Part shown: positions 23,447 to 30,865 of the stretch, in pieces
Numbering within the stretch: position 1 is the stretch's first letter
Layout of the letters: every line of letters begins with the position of its first letter
Assembly (NCBI GenBank): GCA_009781625.1
Contig: WQVI01000003.1
Location: forward strand, 1 to 44,327
Origin: Defluviitaleaceae bacterium
GTDB lineage: Bacteria > Bacillota > Clostridia > Lachnospirales > WRAX01
Reading direction: 5' to 3'
DNA: 44,327 bases
The notes under the pieces: model-generated
Told to the model about the DNA's origin: nothing
Databases searched by the model: none
Seen by the model: the letters and a program-made list of their open reading frames with translations, nothing else
Translations under genes and position numbers: made by a program

Positions 23447-24499
23447 CTAGTCCCAATTAAGCACAACCTTCACGGCCTCGCCCTTCATCATAGCCGCAAA
23501 GCCCTTTTCAAAATCTGTATAATGGAATTCGTGGGTTACAAGCCTGTCAACCTTTTCGGCCAGGCCTGTTTGCAACAATGCCGTCATCTTATACCATGTG
23601 TCATACATCTCGCGGCCATAAATGCCCTTTAGATGCAGGCAACGGAAGATGACCTTGTTCCAGTCTATTTTAATTTCTTCGGCAAAGATGCCAAGGATGG
23701 CTATTTTGCCGCCATTAGCCATATTGTCCACCATATCCGCGAAAGCAGATGCGGCACCGGACATTTCCAAGCCCACGTCGAAGCCCTCTGTCATACCAAG
23801 CTCGGCCATAACATCGCTGATGTTTTCCTTCATTACATTAACTGTACGTGTCGCGCCAAGCTCCATTGCAAGGGCAAGAGGCTCGTCTCTTCTGCCTGTG
23901 ATGACGATGTTGCGCGCACCCGCCATCTTAGCTATGGGCACTGCCATAAGGCCAATAGGCCCGGAGCCTGTAATTAAAACATCCTCACCCAGCAAGTTGA
24001 AGGAAAGTGCCGTATGTACAGCATTTCCAAGGGGGTCTTGCACGGCCAGCACATTTTCAGGGATACCTGCTGGGCACGGCCAAATATTTGTTGCAGGAAT
24101 AGCAGCGTATTGAGCAAACACACCGTCATCATTAACGCCTATGCCTACGGTTTGGCGGCATAGATGCTGCGAGCCCGTGATGCACCAGCGGCATTTGCCG
24201 CAAACCACATGCCCTTCGCCGGAAACAAGCTGCCCGATGGTAAAGCCTGTAACGTTATCGCCAAGAGCCACAATTTCACCAACAAATTCATGACCTATCG
24301 TCAGCGGCGGTTTTATAGTCTTTTCTGCCCAAGAATCCCATTTATAAATATGCACATCCGTACCGCAAATGCCTGTTTTACGAAGCTTCACCAACACGTC
24401 ATTTTTTGATATCTGGGGCACCGGCTTTTCCTGAAGCTCAAGCCCGCCATATTCGCCTTTGGCCTTAACGATGGCCTTCATGGTTTTAGGTATTTCCAT
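23447..24499 (-). CDS. tdh: L-threonine 3-dehydrogenase
   Basis: Zinc-dependent medium-chain dehydrogenase oxidising threonine to 2-amino-3-ketobutyrate, the substrate of Kbl. The 350-residue product has the catalytic Cys45 in GICGTDVHIYKW, GHEFVGEI for the zinc site, a structural zinc loop CGKCRWCITGSQHLC (four Cys), and the NAD Rossmann motif ITGSGPIGLMAV. TDH-type features (GTDVHIYKWD, GMTEGFDVGLEMSG) separate it from other MDR enzymes. Start ATG 24499 follows AGGAGG; a longer frame upstream has no signal. Promoter directly upstream. Confidence 0.93.
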   Translation of the reverse strand: MEIPKTMKAIVKAKGEYGGLELQEKPVPQISKNDVLVKLRKTGICGTDVHIYKWDSWAEKTIKPPLTIGHEFVGEIVALGDNVTGFTIGQLVSGEGHVVCGKCRWCITGSQHLCRQTVGIGVNDDGVFAQYAAIPATNIWPCPAGIPENVLAVQDPLGNAVHTALSFNLLGEDVLITGSGPIGLMAVPIAKMAGARNIVITGRRDEPLALAMELGATRTVNVMKENISDVMAELGMTEGFDVGLEMSGAASAFADMVDNMANGGKIAILGIFAEEIKIDWNKVIFRCLHLKGIYGREMYDTWYKMTALLQTGLAEKVDRLVTHEFHYTDFEKGFAAMMKGEAVKVVLNWD

Positions 24500-24543
24500 A
24501 TCATTTCCTCCTATCAGAAATGTAAAATTTAAGTCGTACAAAC

Positions 24544-24572
24544 ATTGTAACACGATTTTATTTTGGTTGCAA
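24544..24572 (-). promoter_or_regulatory. Promoter of the tdh gene cluster
   Basis: On the minus strand TTGCAA (24567-24572), 17-bp spacer, TACAAT (24544-24549), 45 bp from the tdh start. It probably drives tdh and the genes behind it. Confidence 0.7.
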
Positions 24573-24634
24573 TACGATATGTCTAAAGTTGCCCAAGCCC
24601 TCATATAATGCAAAAAACAACAAGGGGCGGCATC

Positions 24635-25672
24635 ATGGATAAAATAAAAATAATTAAAACTGCTTGTGTGTACACAGGGTTAATTTTCGGCGCGGGATTT
24701 GCTTCCGGCCAAGAGCATCTCACATTTTTCCTGCGCTACGGCAGATTGGGCATTGCCGGCATCATCGTGGCCAGCGTCCTAATAGCCCTTTGCGGCTGGG
24801 CTGTGATGGACATCTGCGTGCGCCAGAAAATAGGCAATTATCGCGAATTTATGGCGATGGTATTTGGCCCGCGACTTGGGGCTGCTTTGGACATCATCAC
24901 GGGCGTTTTCATCTTCGTGATTTTCTCCGCCATGCTGGCCGCCACAGGTGCCATGGGTAGCGAGGCCGCCGGACTGCCCTTTACATGGGGCGTAATTTTT
25001 GCTGCCGCGCTGTGTTTTATCGTGTTGTTATTTGATTTGCGCGGCATGGTGCAGATAAACATCATAATTTCACCTATTTTGGTGGTTGGCGCGCTGCTCT
25101 TGGGCCTATATGCCATCTTCGGCAGCGCGGCACCTGCTTTTGCGGCGCGCGCCGTGGACAATTGGCCCACATCCGCCGTGGTGTATGCATCCTACAATTT
25201 GATACCTGCCGTTGCTGTGCTGGCGGCCATGCCAAAACTGGTAACATCACGCAAAATAGCAAGGCATGGCGGCATATTGGGCGGCATTTTCCTGGGCATC
25301 ATCGGCATAGTGCTGGCGGTTGCACTTCTCTCTAACATTGGCTTAATAGGCCAAATGGAGCTCCCCATGCTGGCTCTGGCGCGAAATTATGGCCATCTGG
25401 TCGCAAATCTTTATATAATATTACTGTTTTTGGCTATTTTCACCACGGCGGCCACAAATGCCTTTTCGCTGACAGAATGGCTGGCGGCAAGGGTTAACTT
25501 CTCAAAGATGCGGATAAAAATTGCAATAATCATCTTAGGCATCGCCGCCGCCCATGTTGGCTTTTCTAACATTGTCACCCATGCCTACAGTTTTTTCGGC
25601 TTCTTAGGGATTTTCATCATGGTTTCTATCATCATTTACTTCTTTCGTGGCATAAAACACCGCGAAAGCTAG
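24635..25672 (+). CDS. YkvI-type membrane transporter (LeuT-like fold)
   Basis: A 345-residue polytopic membrane protein with about 10 hydrophobic segments. GLIFGAGFASGQEHLTFF (about 11-28), with the unwound GAGFASGQE stretch, is the hallmark of the YkvI/YkvI-like group, distant members of the LeuT/APC superfamily. It is likely a secondary transporter of an amino acid or similar solute, but no substrate is established. Start ATG 24635, 7 nt after AAGGGG; an earlier in-frame ATG at 24608 has no ribosome binding site. It is divergent from tdh, so a role with threonine/glycine is possible but unproven. Confidence 0.85.
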   Translation: MDKIKIIKTACVYTGLIFGAGFASGQEHLTFFLRYGRLGIAGIIVASVLIALCGWAVMDICVRQKIGNYREFMAMVFGPRLGAALDIITGVFIFVIFSAMLAATGAMGSEAAGLPFTWGVIFAAALCFIVLLFDLRGMVQINIIISPILVVGALLLGLYAIFGSAAPAFAARAVDNWPTSAVVYASYNLIPAVAVLAAMPKLVTSRKIARHGGILGGIFLGIIGIVLAVALLSNIGLIGQMELPMLALARNYGHLVANLYIILLFLAIFTTAATNAFSLTEWLAARVNFSKMRIKIAIIILGIAAAHVGFSNIVTHAYSFFGFLGIFIMVSIIIYFFRGIKHRES

Positions 25673-25709
25673 TATACATAGTACAATCTTAGATTGTCCG
25701 GAGGTAATT

Positions 25710-26345
25710 ATGAAGAAGTTTATGTTTTTGATGCTAATTTGCGCGGGCGTGTTGGTGCTTTCCGCCTGCACGGCCATACAAGAGAGGGTTGACGCCACAG
25801 CCTATGAAAGAATTCACCGCCAGCTGATGGCCATGGAAAGTTTTACGACCCAGGCTACGGTTACGTTTATTTCCAACAACAGCACCCATGTTTACGAAAC
25901 CATCCAACACGCTCGCGTTACCGGCGAATACCGCATAGAAGTGACAGCCCCTGAAAATGTGGCGGGCAACACCACTGTTTTTGACGGCACCACCATATCC
26001 CAATTTAACCCCCGGGTAGATGGCCGCATTTCACAAACCAGCACGGAAGCACCGGAGCGTCTGGAAATTTTGCTGACGTCCTTTGTGCGTAACTTTGTCA
26101 CCAGCCAAGAGGTAAGCATCATGGCCGCGGCCATGGAAGAGGGATTGACGACGATATTGGAAGCCACCATCCCCGGCGACCACCCATATATGACATCCCA
26201 GCGGCTGTGGGTTAAAAACGATACACAGCTGCCCGTGCAGATGATAATTTATGACCAAAACGGCGCAGAAAGAATTATTGTAATTTTTAATAGCTTTGAG
26301 TATAATGTGAATATAGAGGATAATATGTTCCAAGTTAGACGATAA
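25710..26345 (+). CDS. Lipoprotein of the YdcC/GerS (LolA-like) group
   Basis: A 211-residue lipoprotein: signal peptide with lipobox LSAC (Cys20), then a beta-rich LolA/RseB-like body (AYERIHRQLMAMESFTTQATVTF at 31-53; later MTSQRLWVKNDTQLPVQMIIYD). Position just upstream of alr matches ydcC-alr in Bacillus and gerS-alr2 in Clostridioides difficile, where GerS is needed for spore germination. That context makes a spore or germination role the best inference. CCGGAGG precedes the ATG. alr starts 18 bp after its stop. Confidence 0.8.
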   Translation: MKKFMFLMLICAGVLVLSACTAIQERVDATAYERIHRQLMAMESFTTQATVTFISNNSTHVYETIQHARVTGEYRIEVTAPENVAGNTTVFDGTTISQFNPRVDGRISQTSTEAPERLEILLTSFVRNFVTSQEVSIMAAAMEEGLTTILEATIPGDHPYMTSQRLWVKNDTQLPVQMIIYDQNGAERIIVIFNSFEYNVNIEDNMFQVRR

Positions 26346-26363
26346 ATGGGGTGAATACAAAAG

Positions 26364-27506
26364 ATGATAACTTTTGGGAGAACGGCGGCCGTGGTGAGCT
26401 CTGCCGCCATTGCAAACAATATTGGCGTTGTTAGGAAAATGATTGCGCCCAAGACGCGCATAATGGCCGTTGTAAAGGCTAATGGCTATGGCCATGGTAT
26501 TTACGAGGTGTCTAAAGCGGCTGTAAACGCCGGGGCGGACTGGCTGGGCGTTGCCACCGTGATGGAAGGCGTGTTTTTGCGCCGCCTTAATATAATGGCT
26601 CCCATCTTGGTGCTTAGCCCAACTTTTGAGGAAGAATATGAAAACCTCATCCTTAACAACCTTACATCCACAATTTTTAGCCTTGAAACGGCGAAAAAGA
26701 TGGCCCATGTGGCGGGATATCTGGAGAGGCCAGCGAAGGTGCATATCAAGATAGACACAGGGATGAACCGCGTTGGATATACCGTTGCCAATGGCGAAGC
26801 AGAGGCCGTGGCGGCTGAAATTGCTGAAATTTCACGCTTGGAGGGCATTATTCTTGATGGCATATATTCCCATCTCGCAACGTCGGATTCTGACGCTGCT
26901 TTCGCACAAGAACAATTTCGCCGCTTCATGCATATAATAGGGGTATTGGAAAAAATCGGTCTACATATTCCTATGAAACATATTTCAAATTCTGGCGCAA
27001 TTTTGGGATTTCCGGAATTTAATCTGGACATGGTGCGTGCAGGTGTTTTGACATATGGTCTTGCGCCAAATTCGCTGCACGAAGGAGCCTTAGAGCTTGC
27101 GCGCCTAGGCTTTTTGCCTGCGCTTACGCTGAAAAGCCGCGTTGCCCATGTAAAAACCGTTAAAAAAGGCCAAAGCGTGGGCTATTCTCGTAATTTCCTT
27201 GCAGACAAGGATATGCGCGTGGCCACCATGCCTGTTGGCTACGGTGATGGCCTTTCGCGCCATCTAAGCAATTGCGGCCGCGTGCTGATAAACGGTGCTT
27301 TCTGCAATATCATCGGCAATGTTTGCATGGACCAAACCATGATAGATGTGACGCATATTGATGCAAAGCTGCGCGATGATGTTATCATCATCGGCCAAAG
27401 CGGTGATAAGCGCATTTGGGCCGAGGATGTAGCGGCCTGGCAAAAGTCTATTAACTACGAAGTGGCCACGTCAATTTCTGAAAGAGTTGCCAGATTTTAT
27501 GTATAG
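26364..27506 (+). CDS. alr: Alanine racemase
   Basis: PLP enzyme interconverting L- and D-alanine for peptidoglycan; in spore-formers a copy may also act in spores. The 380-residue product has the PLP lysine Lys38 in AVVKANGYGHG, the HIKIDTGMNRVGY segment (about 131-143), and VGYSRNF with the likely catalytic Tyr (about 273). The C-terminal PVGYGDGLSRHLSN beta domain is also present. Fold-type III, usual length. The start ATG has a weak GGGGTGA site about 11 nt upstream. Followed by mazF after 72 bp, as in the Bacillus alr-ndoAI-ndoA order minus the antitoxin. Confidence 0.95.
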   Translation: MITFGRTAAVVSSAAIANNIGVVRKMIAPKTRIMAVVKANGYGHGIYEVSKAAVNAGADWLGVATVMEGVFLRRLNIMAPILVLSPTFEEEYENLILNNLTSTIFSLETAKKMAHVAGYLERPAKVHIKIDTGMNRVGYTVANGEAEAVAAEIAEISRLEGIILDGIYSHLATSDSDAAFAQEQFRRFMHIIGVLEKIGLHIPMKHISNSGAILGFPEFNLDMVRAGVLTYGLAPNSLHEGALELARLGFLPALTLKSRVAHVKTVKKGQSVGYSRNFLADKDMRVATMPVGYGDGLSRHLSNCGRVLINGAFCNIIGNVCMDQTMIDVTHIDAKLRDDVIIIGQSGDKRIWAEDVAAWQKSINYEVATSISERVARFYV

Positions 27507-27578
27507 TTGAACGCCGCAAGGTCAATAATAAATATGTAGCCCAAAATCCCGAATTATTCCGGTTTGGAGAGTGAGGAC

Positions 27579-27929
27579 ATGTTGGTAAAACGTGGCGACA
27601 TATTTTATGCAGACCTTAGCCCCGTCATAGGCAGCGAGCAGGGCGGCATCAGGCCCGTGCTTATTGTACAAAACGATGTGGGCAACAAATATAGCCCCAC
27701 CATCATCTGCGCGGCCATAACAAGCCAGATAGGCAAGGCAAAACTGCCCACACATATTGAGATAGACTGCGCAAAGGCGACTTTGGTAAAGGATTCTGTA
27801 GTCCTGCTGGAGCAAGTGCGCACTGTGGACAAAAAACGCCTGAGAGAAAAGATATGCCATCTGGATGACGCCTTTATGAGCAGAGTGGACAGAGCCCTGC
27901 GTGTAAGTTTCGGACTTGTAAATACATAG
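27579..27929 (+). CDS. ndoA: MazF/NdoA-family mRNA endoribonuclease toxin
   Basis: A 116-residue PemK/MazF-fold toxin. [21 protein letters not shown] (3-23) carries the family's conserved start; [12 protein letters not shown] and [19 protein letters not shown] follow, with the conserved Thr-Ser of the active site. Very close in outline to B. subtilis NdoA, which cuts mRNA at UACAU. Start ATG 27579; a TTG at 27564 is an alternative. Normally preceded by the ndoAI/mazE antitoxin, but the 72-bp gap after alr has room for none. Ends with a strong terminator. Confidence 0.93.
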   Translation: MLVKRGDIFYADLSPVIGSEQGGIRPVLIVQNDVGNKYSPTIICAAITSQIGKAKLPTHIEIDCAKATLVKDSVVLLEQVRTVDKKRLREKICHLDDAFMSRVDRALRVSFGLVNT

Positions 27930-27954
27930 GCAGGGGAAATAGCTGATAACCAAA

Positions 27955-27985
27955 AACCACCGACAAATTCGGTGGTTAATTTTTT
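27955..27985 (+). terminator. Intrinsic terminator of the alr-mazF unit
   Basis: AACCACCG / CGGTGGTT stem (27955-27962 with 27970-27977) followed by AATTTTTTG. Confidence 0.85.
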
Positions 27986-27994
27986 GCAAATATG

Positions 27995-28023
27995 TTGACA
28001 TTGGATAATTATGGTGATATAAT
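27995..28023 (+). promoter_or_regulatory. Full-consensus SigA-type promoter
   Basis: TTGACA (27995-28000), exactly 17 bp, TATAAT (28018-28023). It is the best-matching promoter in the window. It lies right after the mazF terminator, so transcription restarts here, with an expected start near 28030. Confidence 0.85.
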
Positions 28024-28029
28024 ATGCTT

Positions 28030-28156
28030 GCAAGATTGTTTAGGGAAAAAGGAATACGCTTGTCCAGCCTCACAAGCGTACCACGACAGGCGTATTCCTC
28101 CCAAGCAATTAAGCCCGTGAGAAGATTGTATCTCACCTGGGCTTAATTGTCAAGCC
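28030..28156 (+). ncRNA. Candidate structured RNA (leader or small RNA), no known class recognised
   Basis: About 125 nt without a protein-like frame between a consensus promoter and a small ORF. Element 1: GGAATACGC (28051-28059) can pair with GCGTATTCC (28090-28098). The overlapping TACGCTTGT (28055-28063) can instead pair with ACAAGCGTA (28072-28080), 9 bp in each case, mutually exclusive. Element 2: CAATTAAGCCC (28106-28116) pairs with GGGCTTAATTG (28139-28149), continued by GTGAGA/TCTCAC over an 8-nt loop. There is no T run after element 2. It does not look to me like SRP RNA, TPP, cobalamin, purine, c-di-GMP or T-box; a 6S-like RNA cannot be excluded. Confidence 0.6.
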
Positions 28157-28181
28157 GCAAAAAGAGGGGGTGAGATTTTTT

Positions 28182-28370
28182 ATGGTCAAAAGAAAGCCGT
28201 CGCCCCCTAGTGGTTTTGCCGTTAACAGAAAGCTTGAGGCTATTTTAGAAGAAGAGCTTCAAAAGAGACTTAAAGATGATAGCAAAAACAACAAAGTGAC
28301 ATCAAAAGAAAAGGTAGAAGCGAAAAAAGCAGAAGATGACGAAGATTTTTTCATACCTGTGCTGTTTTAA
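28182..28370 (+). CDS. Small charged protein of unknown function
   Basis: A 62-residue, Lys/Glu/Asp-rich, probably soluble and largely helical or disordered protein (RKLEAILEEELQKRLK at about 17-32, then a Lys/Glu stretch and an acidic, aromatic end DDEDFFIPVLF). AGAGGGGG lies 11 nt before ATG 28182; a GTG at 28170 overlaps that site and is less likely. It follows the structured RNA and has its own terminator, so it may be the gene that RNA controls. No family recognised. Confidence 0.6.
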   Translation: MVKRKPSPPSGFAVNRKLEAILEEELQKRLKDDSKNNKVTSKEKVEAKKAEDDEDFFIPVLF

Positions 28371-28373
28371 TTA

Positions 28374-28406
28374 AAAAGGGGCGGACTTATGTGGCGCCTC
28401 TTTTCT
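28374..28406 (+). terminator. Intrinsic terminator after the small charged ORF
   Basis: AAAAGGGGCG (28374-28383) pairs with CGCCTCTTTT (28395-28404) with one wobble; the stem itself ends in the T run. Confidence 0.7.
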
Positions 28407-28412
28407 GTTACC

Positions 28413-28441
28413 TTGACAAAACTGAGGAATTAATATACAAT
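28413..28441 (+). promoter_or_regulatory. SigA-type promoter of the phosphoesterase cluster
   Basis: TTGACA (28413-28418), 17-bp spacer, TACAAT (28436-28441), 32 bp before the phosphoesterase ATG. Confidence 0.8.
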
Positions 28442-28472
28442 TTTTTTGGTACTTGATGGGGGATGGATTAAA

Positions 28473-29417
28473 ATGGAGATAAAAATTGCACAGCTGGAAA
28501 TACCGCAAAACAAGCGGCTTATCTGCATCAGTGACGTTCACGGCGAGATGGAATTGCTTATTAAGTTACTGGACAGGGTCGAATTTTGTAGTGATGATAT
28601 ATTGGTTTTGCTGGGTGATGTGTATTTGAAAGGCAGCCGATGCCATGCGTGCCTGAAATATGTTATGGAGCTATCCGCGCAGCCCAATGTGCATGTTTTG
28701 CGTGGAAACTGCGATTGGCTGGGCGAGGACTATCTTGACGAGGACGACAAAGCCTGGCTTGAGGCCCTGCCCCATATCATCGAAAGTGAGGATTTCATTT
28801 TTGTACACGCGGGCATAAAGTCCATGAACTTACAGGAGCAAGACCCTTTGTTTTGTATGCGAAACGACGCATTTTTGGAAAATTACGATGGTCCTGCCTT
28901 TGAAAAATGGGTGATGGTGGGTCATTGGCCTAATAGCAACTATTGCCACGAGGTGGGTTGCAACGGCCCCATCATCAATGAGGAAAAGCGCATAATTGCC
29001 ATTGATGGCGGCAATGTGGTGAAAGAGGGTGGGCAGCTAAACGCCTTTATCCTAGAGGATGATGAATTTTGGTGGGATTCTGTGGATAAATTCTACACGG
29101 CCTTTGTGGGCCAAGCTCAAGAGGGCAGTTGCGGCACATTAAACATCACTTGGACAGACCGTTTTATTGAGATTATAGAAGCAGGAGAAGAATTTAGCGT
29201 GGTGCGCCATGTAGCCAGCGGCAAGGCTTTGTATGTGCCAACCAATAAAATTTGGCAGGATAGTGATGGCAACAACTGCATTGGCGCTATGGCCACCGAC
29301 CATTGGCTGAAAGTTTATGAAGGCGATATCATCTCCGTGATTGAGGTATTTTCAGATAGGATGTTTGTGAAACGAGACGGAATAATGGGTTGGGTATGGC
29401 CTGATGATATAATGTAG
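28473..29417 (+). CDS. Calcineurin-like metallophosphoesterase with C-terminal SH3-like part
   Basis: A 314-residue protein. The N-terminal two thirds carry the PPP/calcineurin metal-binding set: SDVHG (about 20-24), LLGDVYLKG (about 46-54), RGNCDW (about 77-82, GNHD position occupied by GNCD), FVHAGI (about 109-114) and GHWP (about 150-153). After about residue 230 the strand-rich region (KALYVPTNKIW, DGIMGWVWPDDIM) looks like a small SH3-like domain. It probably dephosphorylates a protein or nucleotide; target unknown. Start ATG 28473 after GGGGGAT; an upstream in-frame start overlaps the promoter region. First gene of a run with AIM24-like, APH-like and rnr genes. Confidence 0.82.
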   Translation: MEIKIAQLEIPQNKRLICISDVHGEMELLIKLLDRVEFCSDDILVLLGDVYLKGSRCHACLKYVMELSAQPNVHVLRGNCDWLGEDYLDEDDKAWLEALPHIIESEDFIFVHAGIKSMNLQEQDPLFCMRNDAFLENYDGPAFEKWVMVGHWPNSNYCHEVGCNGPIINEEKRIIAIDGGNVVKEGGQLNAFILEDDEFWWDSVDKFYTAFVGQAQEGSCGTLNITWTDRFIEIIEAGEEFSVVRHVASGKALYVPTNKIWQDSDGNNCIGAMATDHWLKVYEGDIISVIEVFSDRMFVKRDGIMGWVWPDDIM

Positions 29418-29430
29418 AGGAGGAAATATT

Positions 29431-30105
29431 ATGAAACACAAAATTGTAGGCGACAGCTTTCCTGTGTTGATTTGCGAGCTTAACAGGGGCGAAAAGATGA
29501 TTACACAGCGTGGCGGCATGTCTTGGCGCACAAATGACATTGAAATGGAAACAAGCACAACAGGCGGCATCATGAAGGGCCTAAAACGTACATTGGCGGG
29601 TACTTCCTTTTTCCTAAACCATTATACGGCACGCAGCGATAACCAAGAAATTGCTTTTGGCCTAACTTTCCCCGGTGAAATTATGACATGGGACTGCTCC
29701 GGCGGCAGGGATATCATCGCCCAAAAAAGTGCCTTTATAGCTTGCACATCCGGTGTGGACATTGACATTTTTTTCAACAGAAAGCTGGGTGCCGGCCTAT
29801 TTTTAAGCGAAGGCTTTATCCTGGAGCGTTTTAGCGGCGAAGGCCTGGCCTTTATTGAGATAGACGGCAGGGCCCATGAATACAACCTGGCACCCGGCGA
29901 GAAAATAGTGATAGATTGCGGATATCTGGCGGCCATGGAGCCGACAGTTGCCTTTGACATAGAGGTTGTTAGAGGCCTGAAAAACATTGCCTTTGGCGGC
30001 GAGGGGTTGTTTTTGGGCAACCTTACGGGGCCGGGCAAAGTGTGGCTGCAAACTCTGCCTGTGACGGGCTTATCGCGGGTTATTGGCACCGGGGCGAAGG
30101 CGTAA
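29431..30105 (+). CDS. AIM24/TIGR00266-family protein
   Basis: A 224-residue beta-rich protein of the AIM24 family (TIGR00266), a double-psi-barrel-like fold found in bacteria and mitochondria with no defined biochemical role. Typical points: AMISQ-like EKMITQRGGMSWRT (about 21-34), a Gly-rich GGIMKGLKRTLAG stretch (about 46-58), and the end GLFLGNLTGPGKVWLQTLP (about 191-209). RBS GAGGAGG precedes the ATG. 13 bp after the phosphoesterase and 1 bp before the APH-like kinase, so a tight operon. Confidence 0.85.
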   Translation: MKHKIVGDSFPVLICELNRGEKMITQRGGMSWRTNDIEMETSTTGGIMKGLKRTLAGTSFFLNHYTARSDNQEIAFGLTFPGEIMTWDCSGGRDIIAQKSAFIACTSGVDIDIFFNRKLGAGLFLSEGFILERFSGEGLAFIEIDGRAHEYNLAPGEKIVIDCGYLAAMEPTVAFDIEVVRGLKNIAFGGEGLFLGNLTGPGKVWLQTLPVTGLSRVIGTGAKA

Positions 30106-30106
30106 T

Positions 30107-30847
30107 ATGATTTTAAAGCCAATTTCGATTGACATTAGTGACTATCCCGCCAAATTTCACCCAATTTTGTCTGACGCTAAGATTTATGACAGTAGCTGCT
30201 CTCCTGAGGCGAAGGTTATTTTTATCGACGTTGATGGTGGTTATTTTTTGAAGTCCGCCGCTAGAGGCAAGCTTGCGGCCGAAGCTGTGATGACAAGGTA
30301 TTTTCATAGCAAAGGCCTATCCGCGAAAGTATTGGACTATGTTAGTCACGATTGCGACTGGCTTCTTACTGAAAAAATCCATGGCGACGATTGCGTTGCT
30401 GCAAAATATCTGGAGCAGCCCGAACGCCTGTGCGATACCATTGCAGAGTTGCTTGTTAATCTGCACAGCGTAGATTTTGTGGGCTGTCCCGTGCCAAACT
30501 ACAATGAAGTCTATATCTCCATGGCGCGGCGGTATGCGACTTCTGACGCAGACCATAAAATTATTGATATAGCAGAGCGCACTTTTGAGGCCGATACATT
30601 GCTGCATGGCGACTATTGTCTGCCCAATATAGTCCTAAAAGATTGGGCTTTCAGCGGCTTTATAGACCTTGGGCAAGCCGGCGTGGGCGATAGAAATATT
30701 GACATCTTTTGGGCCGCATGGACGCTGCGATACAACCTAAAAACAGACAAATATCGACAGAGATTTTTTGATGCTTATGGCCGGTCAAAAATAGACGAAG
30801 AAAAGCTGAGAATTGTGCATACCATTGAGGGTAAGATTGGATTATAG
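30107..30847 (+). CDS. Aminoglycoside phosphotransferase-like kinase (APH(3')-like)
   Basis: A 246-residue protein-kinase-like phosphotransferase. The catalytic loop LHGDYCLPNIVL (about 166-177) and metal-binding FIDLGQAGVGDRNIDIFWA (about 184-202) are very similar in pattern to APH(3') kanamycin kinases (HGDxCLPN, DLGxxGxxDR). Overall shorter and with a divergent N-lobe. It may phosphorylate a small metabolite or an aminoglycoside; resistance cannot be claimed from motif alone. It starts 1 bp after the AIM24-like stop, so translation is coupled. The rnr ribosome binding site overlaps its end. Confidence 0.82.
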   Translation: MILKPISIDISDYPAKFHPILSDAKIYDSSCSPEAKVIFIDVDGGYFLKSAARGKLAAEAVMTRYFHSKGLSAKVLDYVSHDCDWLLTEKIHGDDCVAAKYLEQPERLCDTIAELLVNLHSVDFVGCPVPNYNEVYISMARRYATSDADHKIIDIAERTFEADTLLHGDYCLPNIVLKDWAFSGFIDLGQAGVGDRNIDIFWAAWTLRYNLKTDKYRQRFFDAYGRSKIDEEKLRIVHTIEGKIGL

Positions 30848-30865
30848 CTACTTAGGAGATATTTA

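Noticed and set aside
28030-28156. Assignment of the structured RNA to SRP RNA, tmRNA, RNase P or a known riboswitch
   Set aside because: None of the signature motifs are visible (for example the SRP GGAA-type tetraloop with GCAG, or the TPP CUGAGA box). 6S RNA cannot be confirmed or excluded by eye.
30107-30847. Calling the APH-like kinase an aminoglycoside resistance gene
   Set aside because: Motifs show the fold and catalytic loop but not substrate; it sits in a housekeeping-like operon without mobile resistance context.
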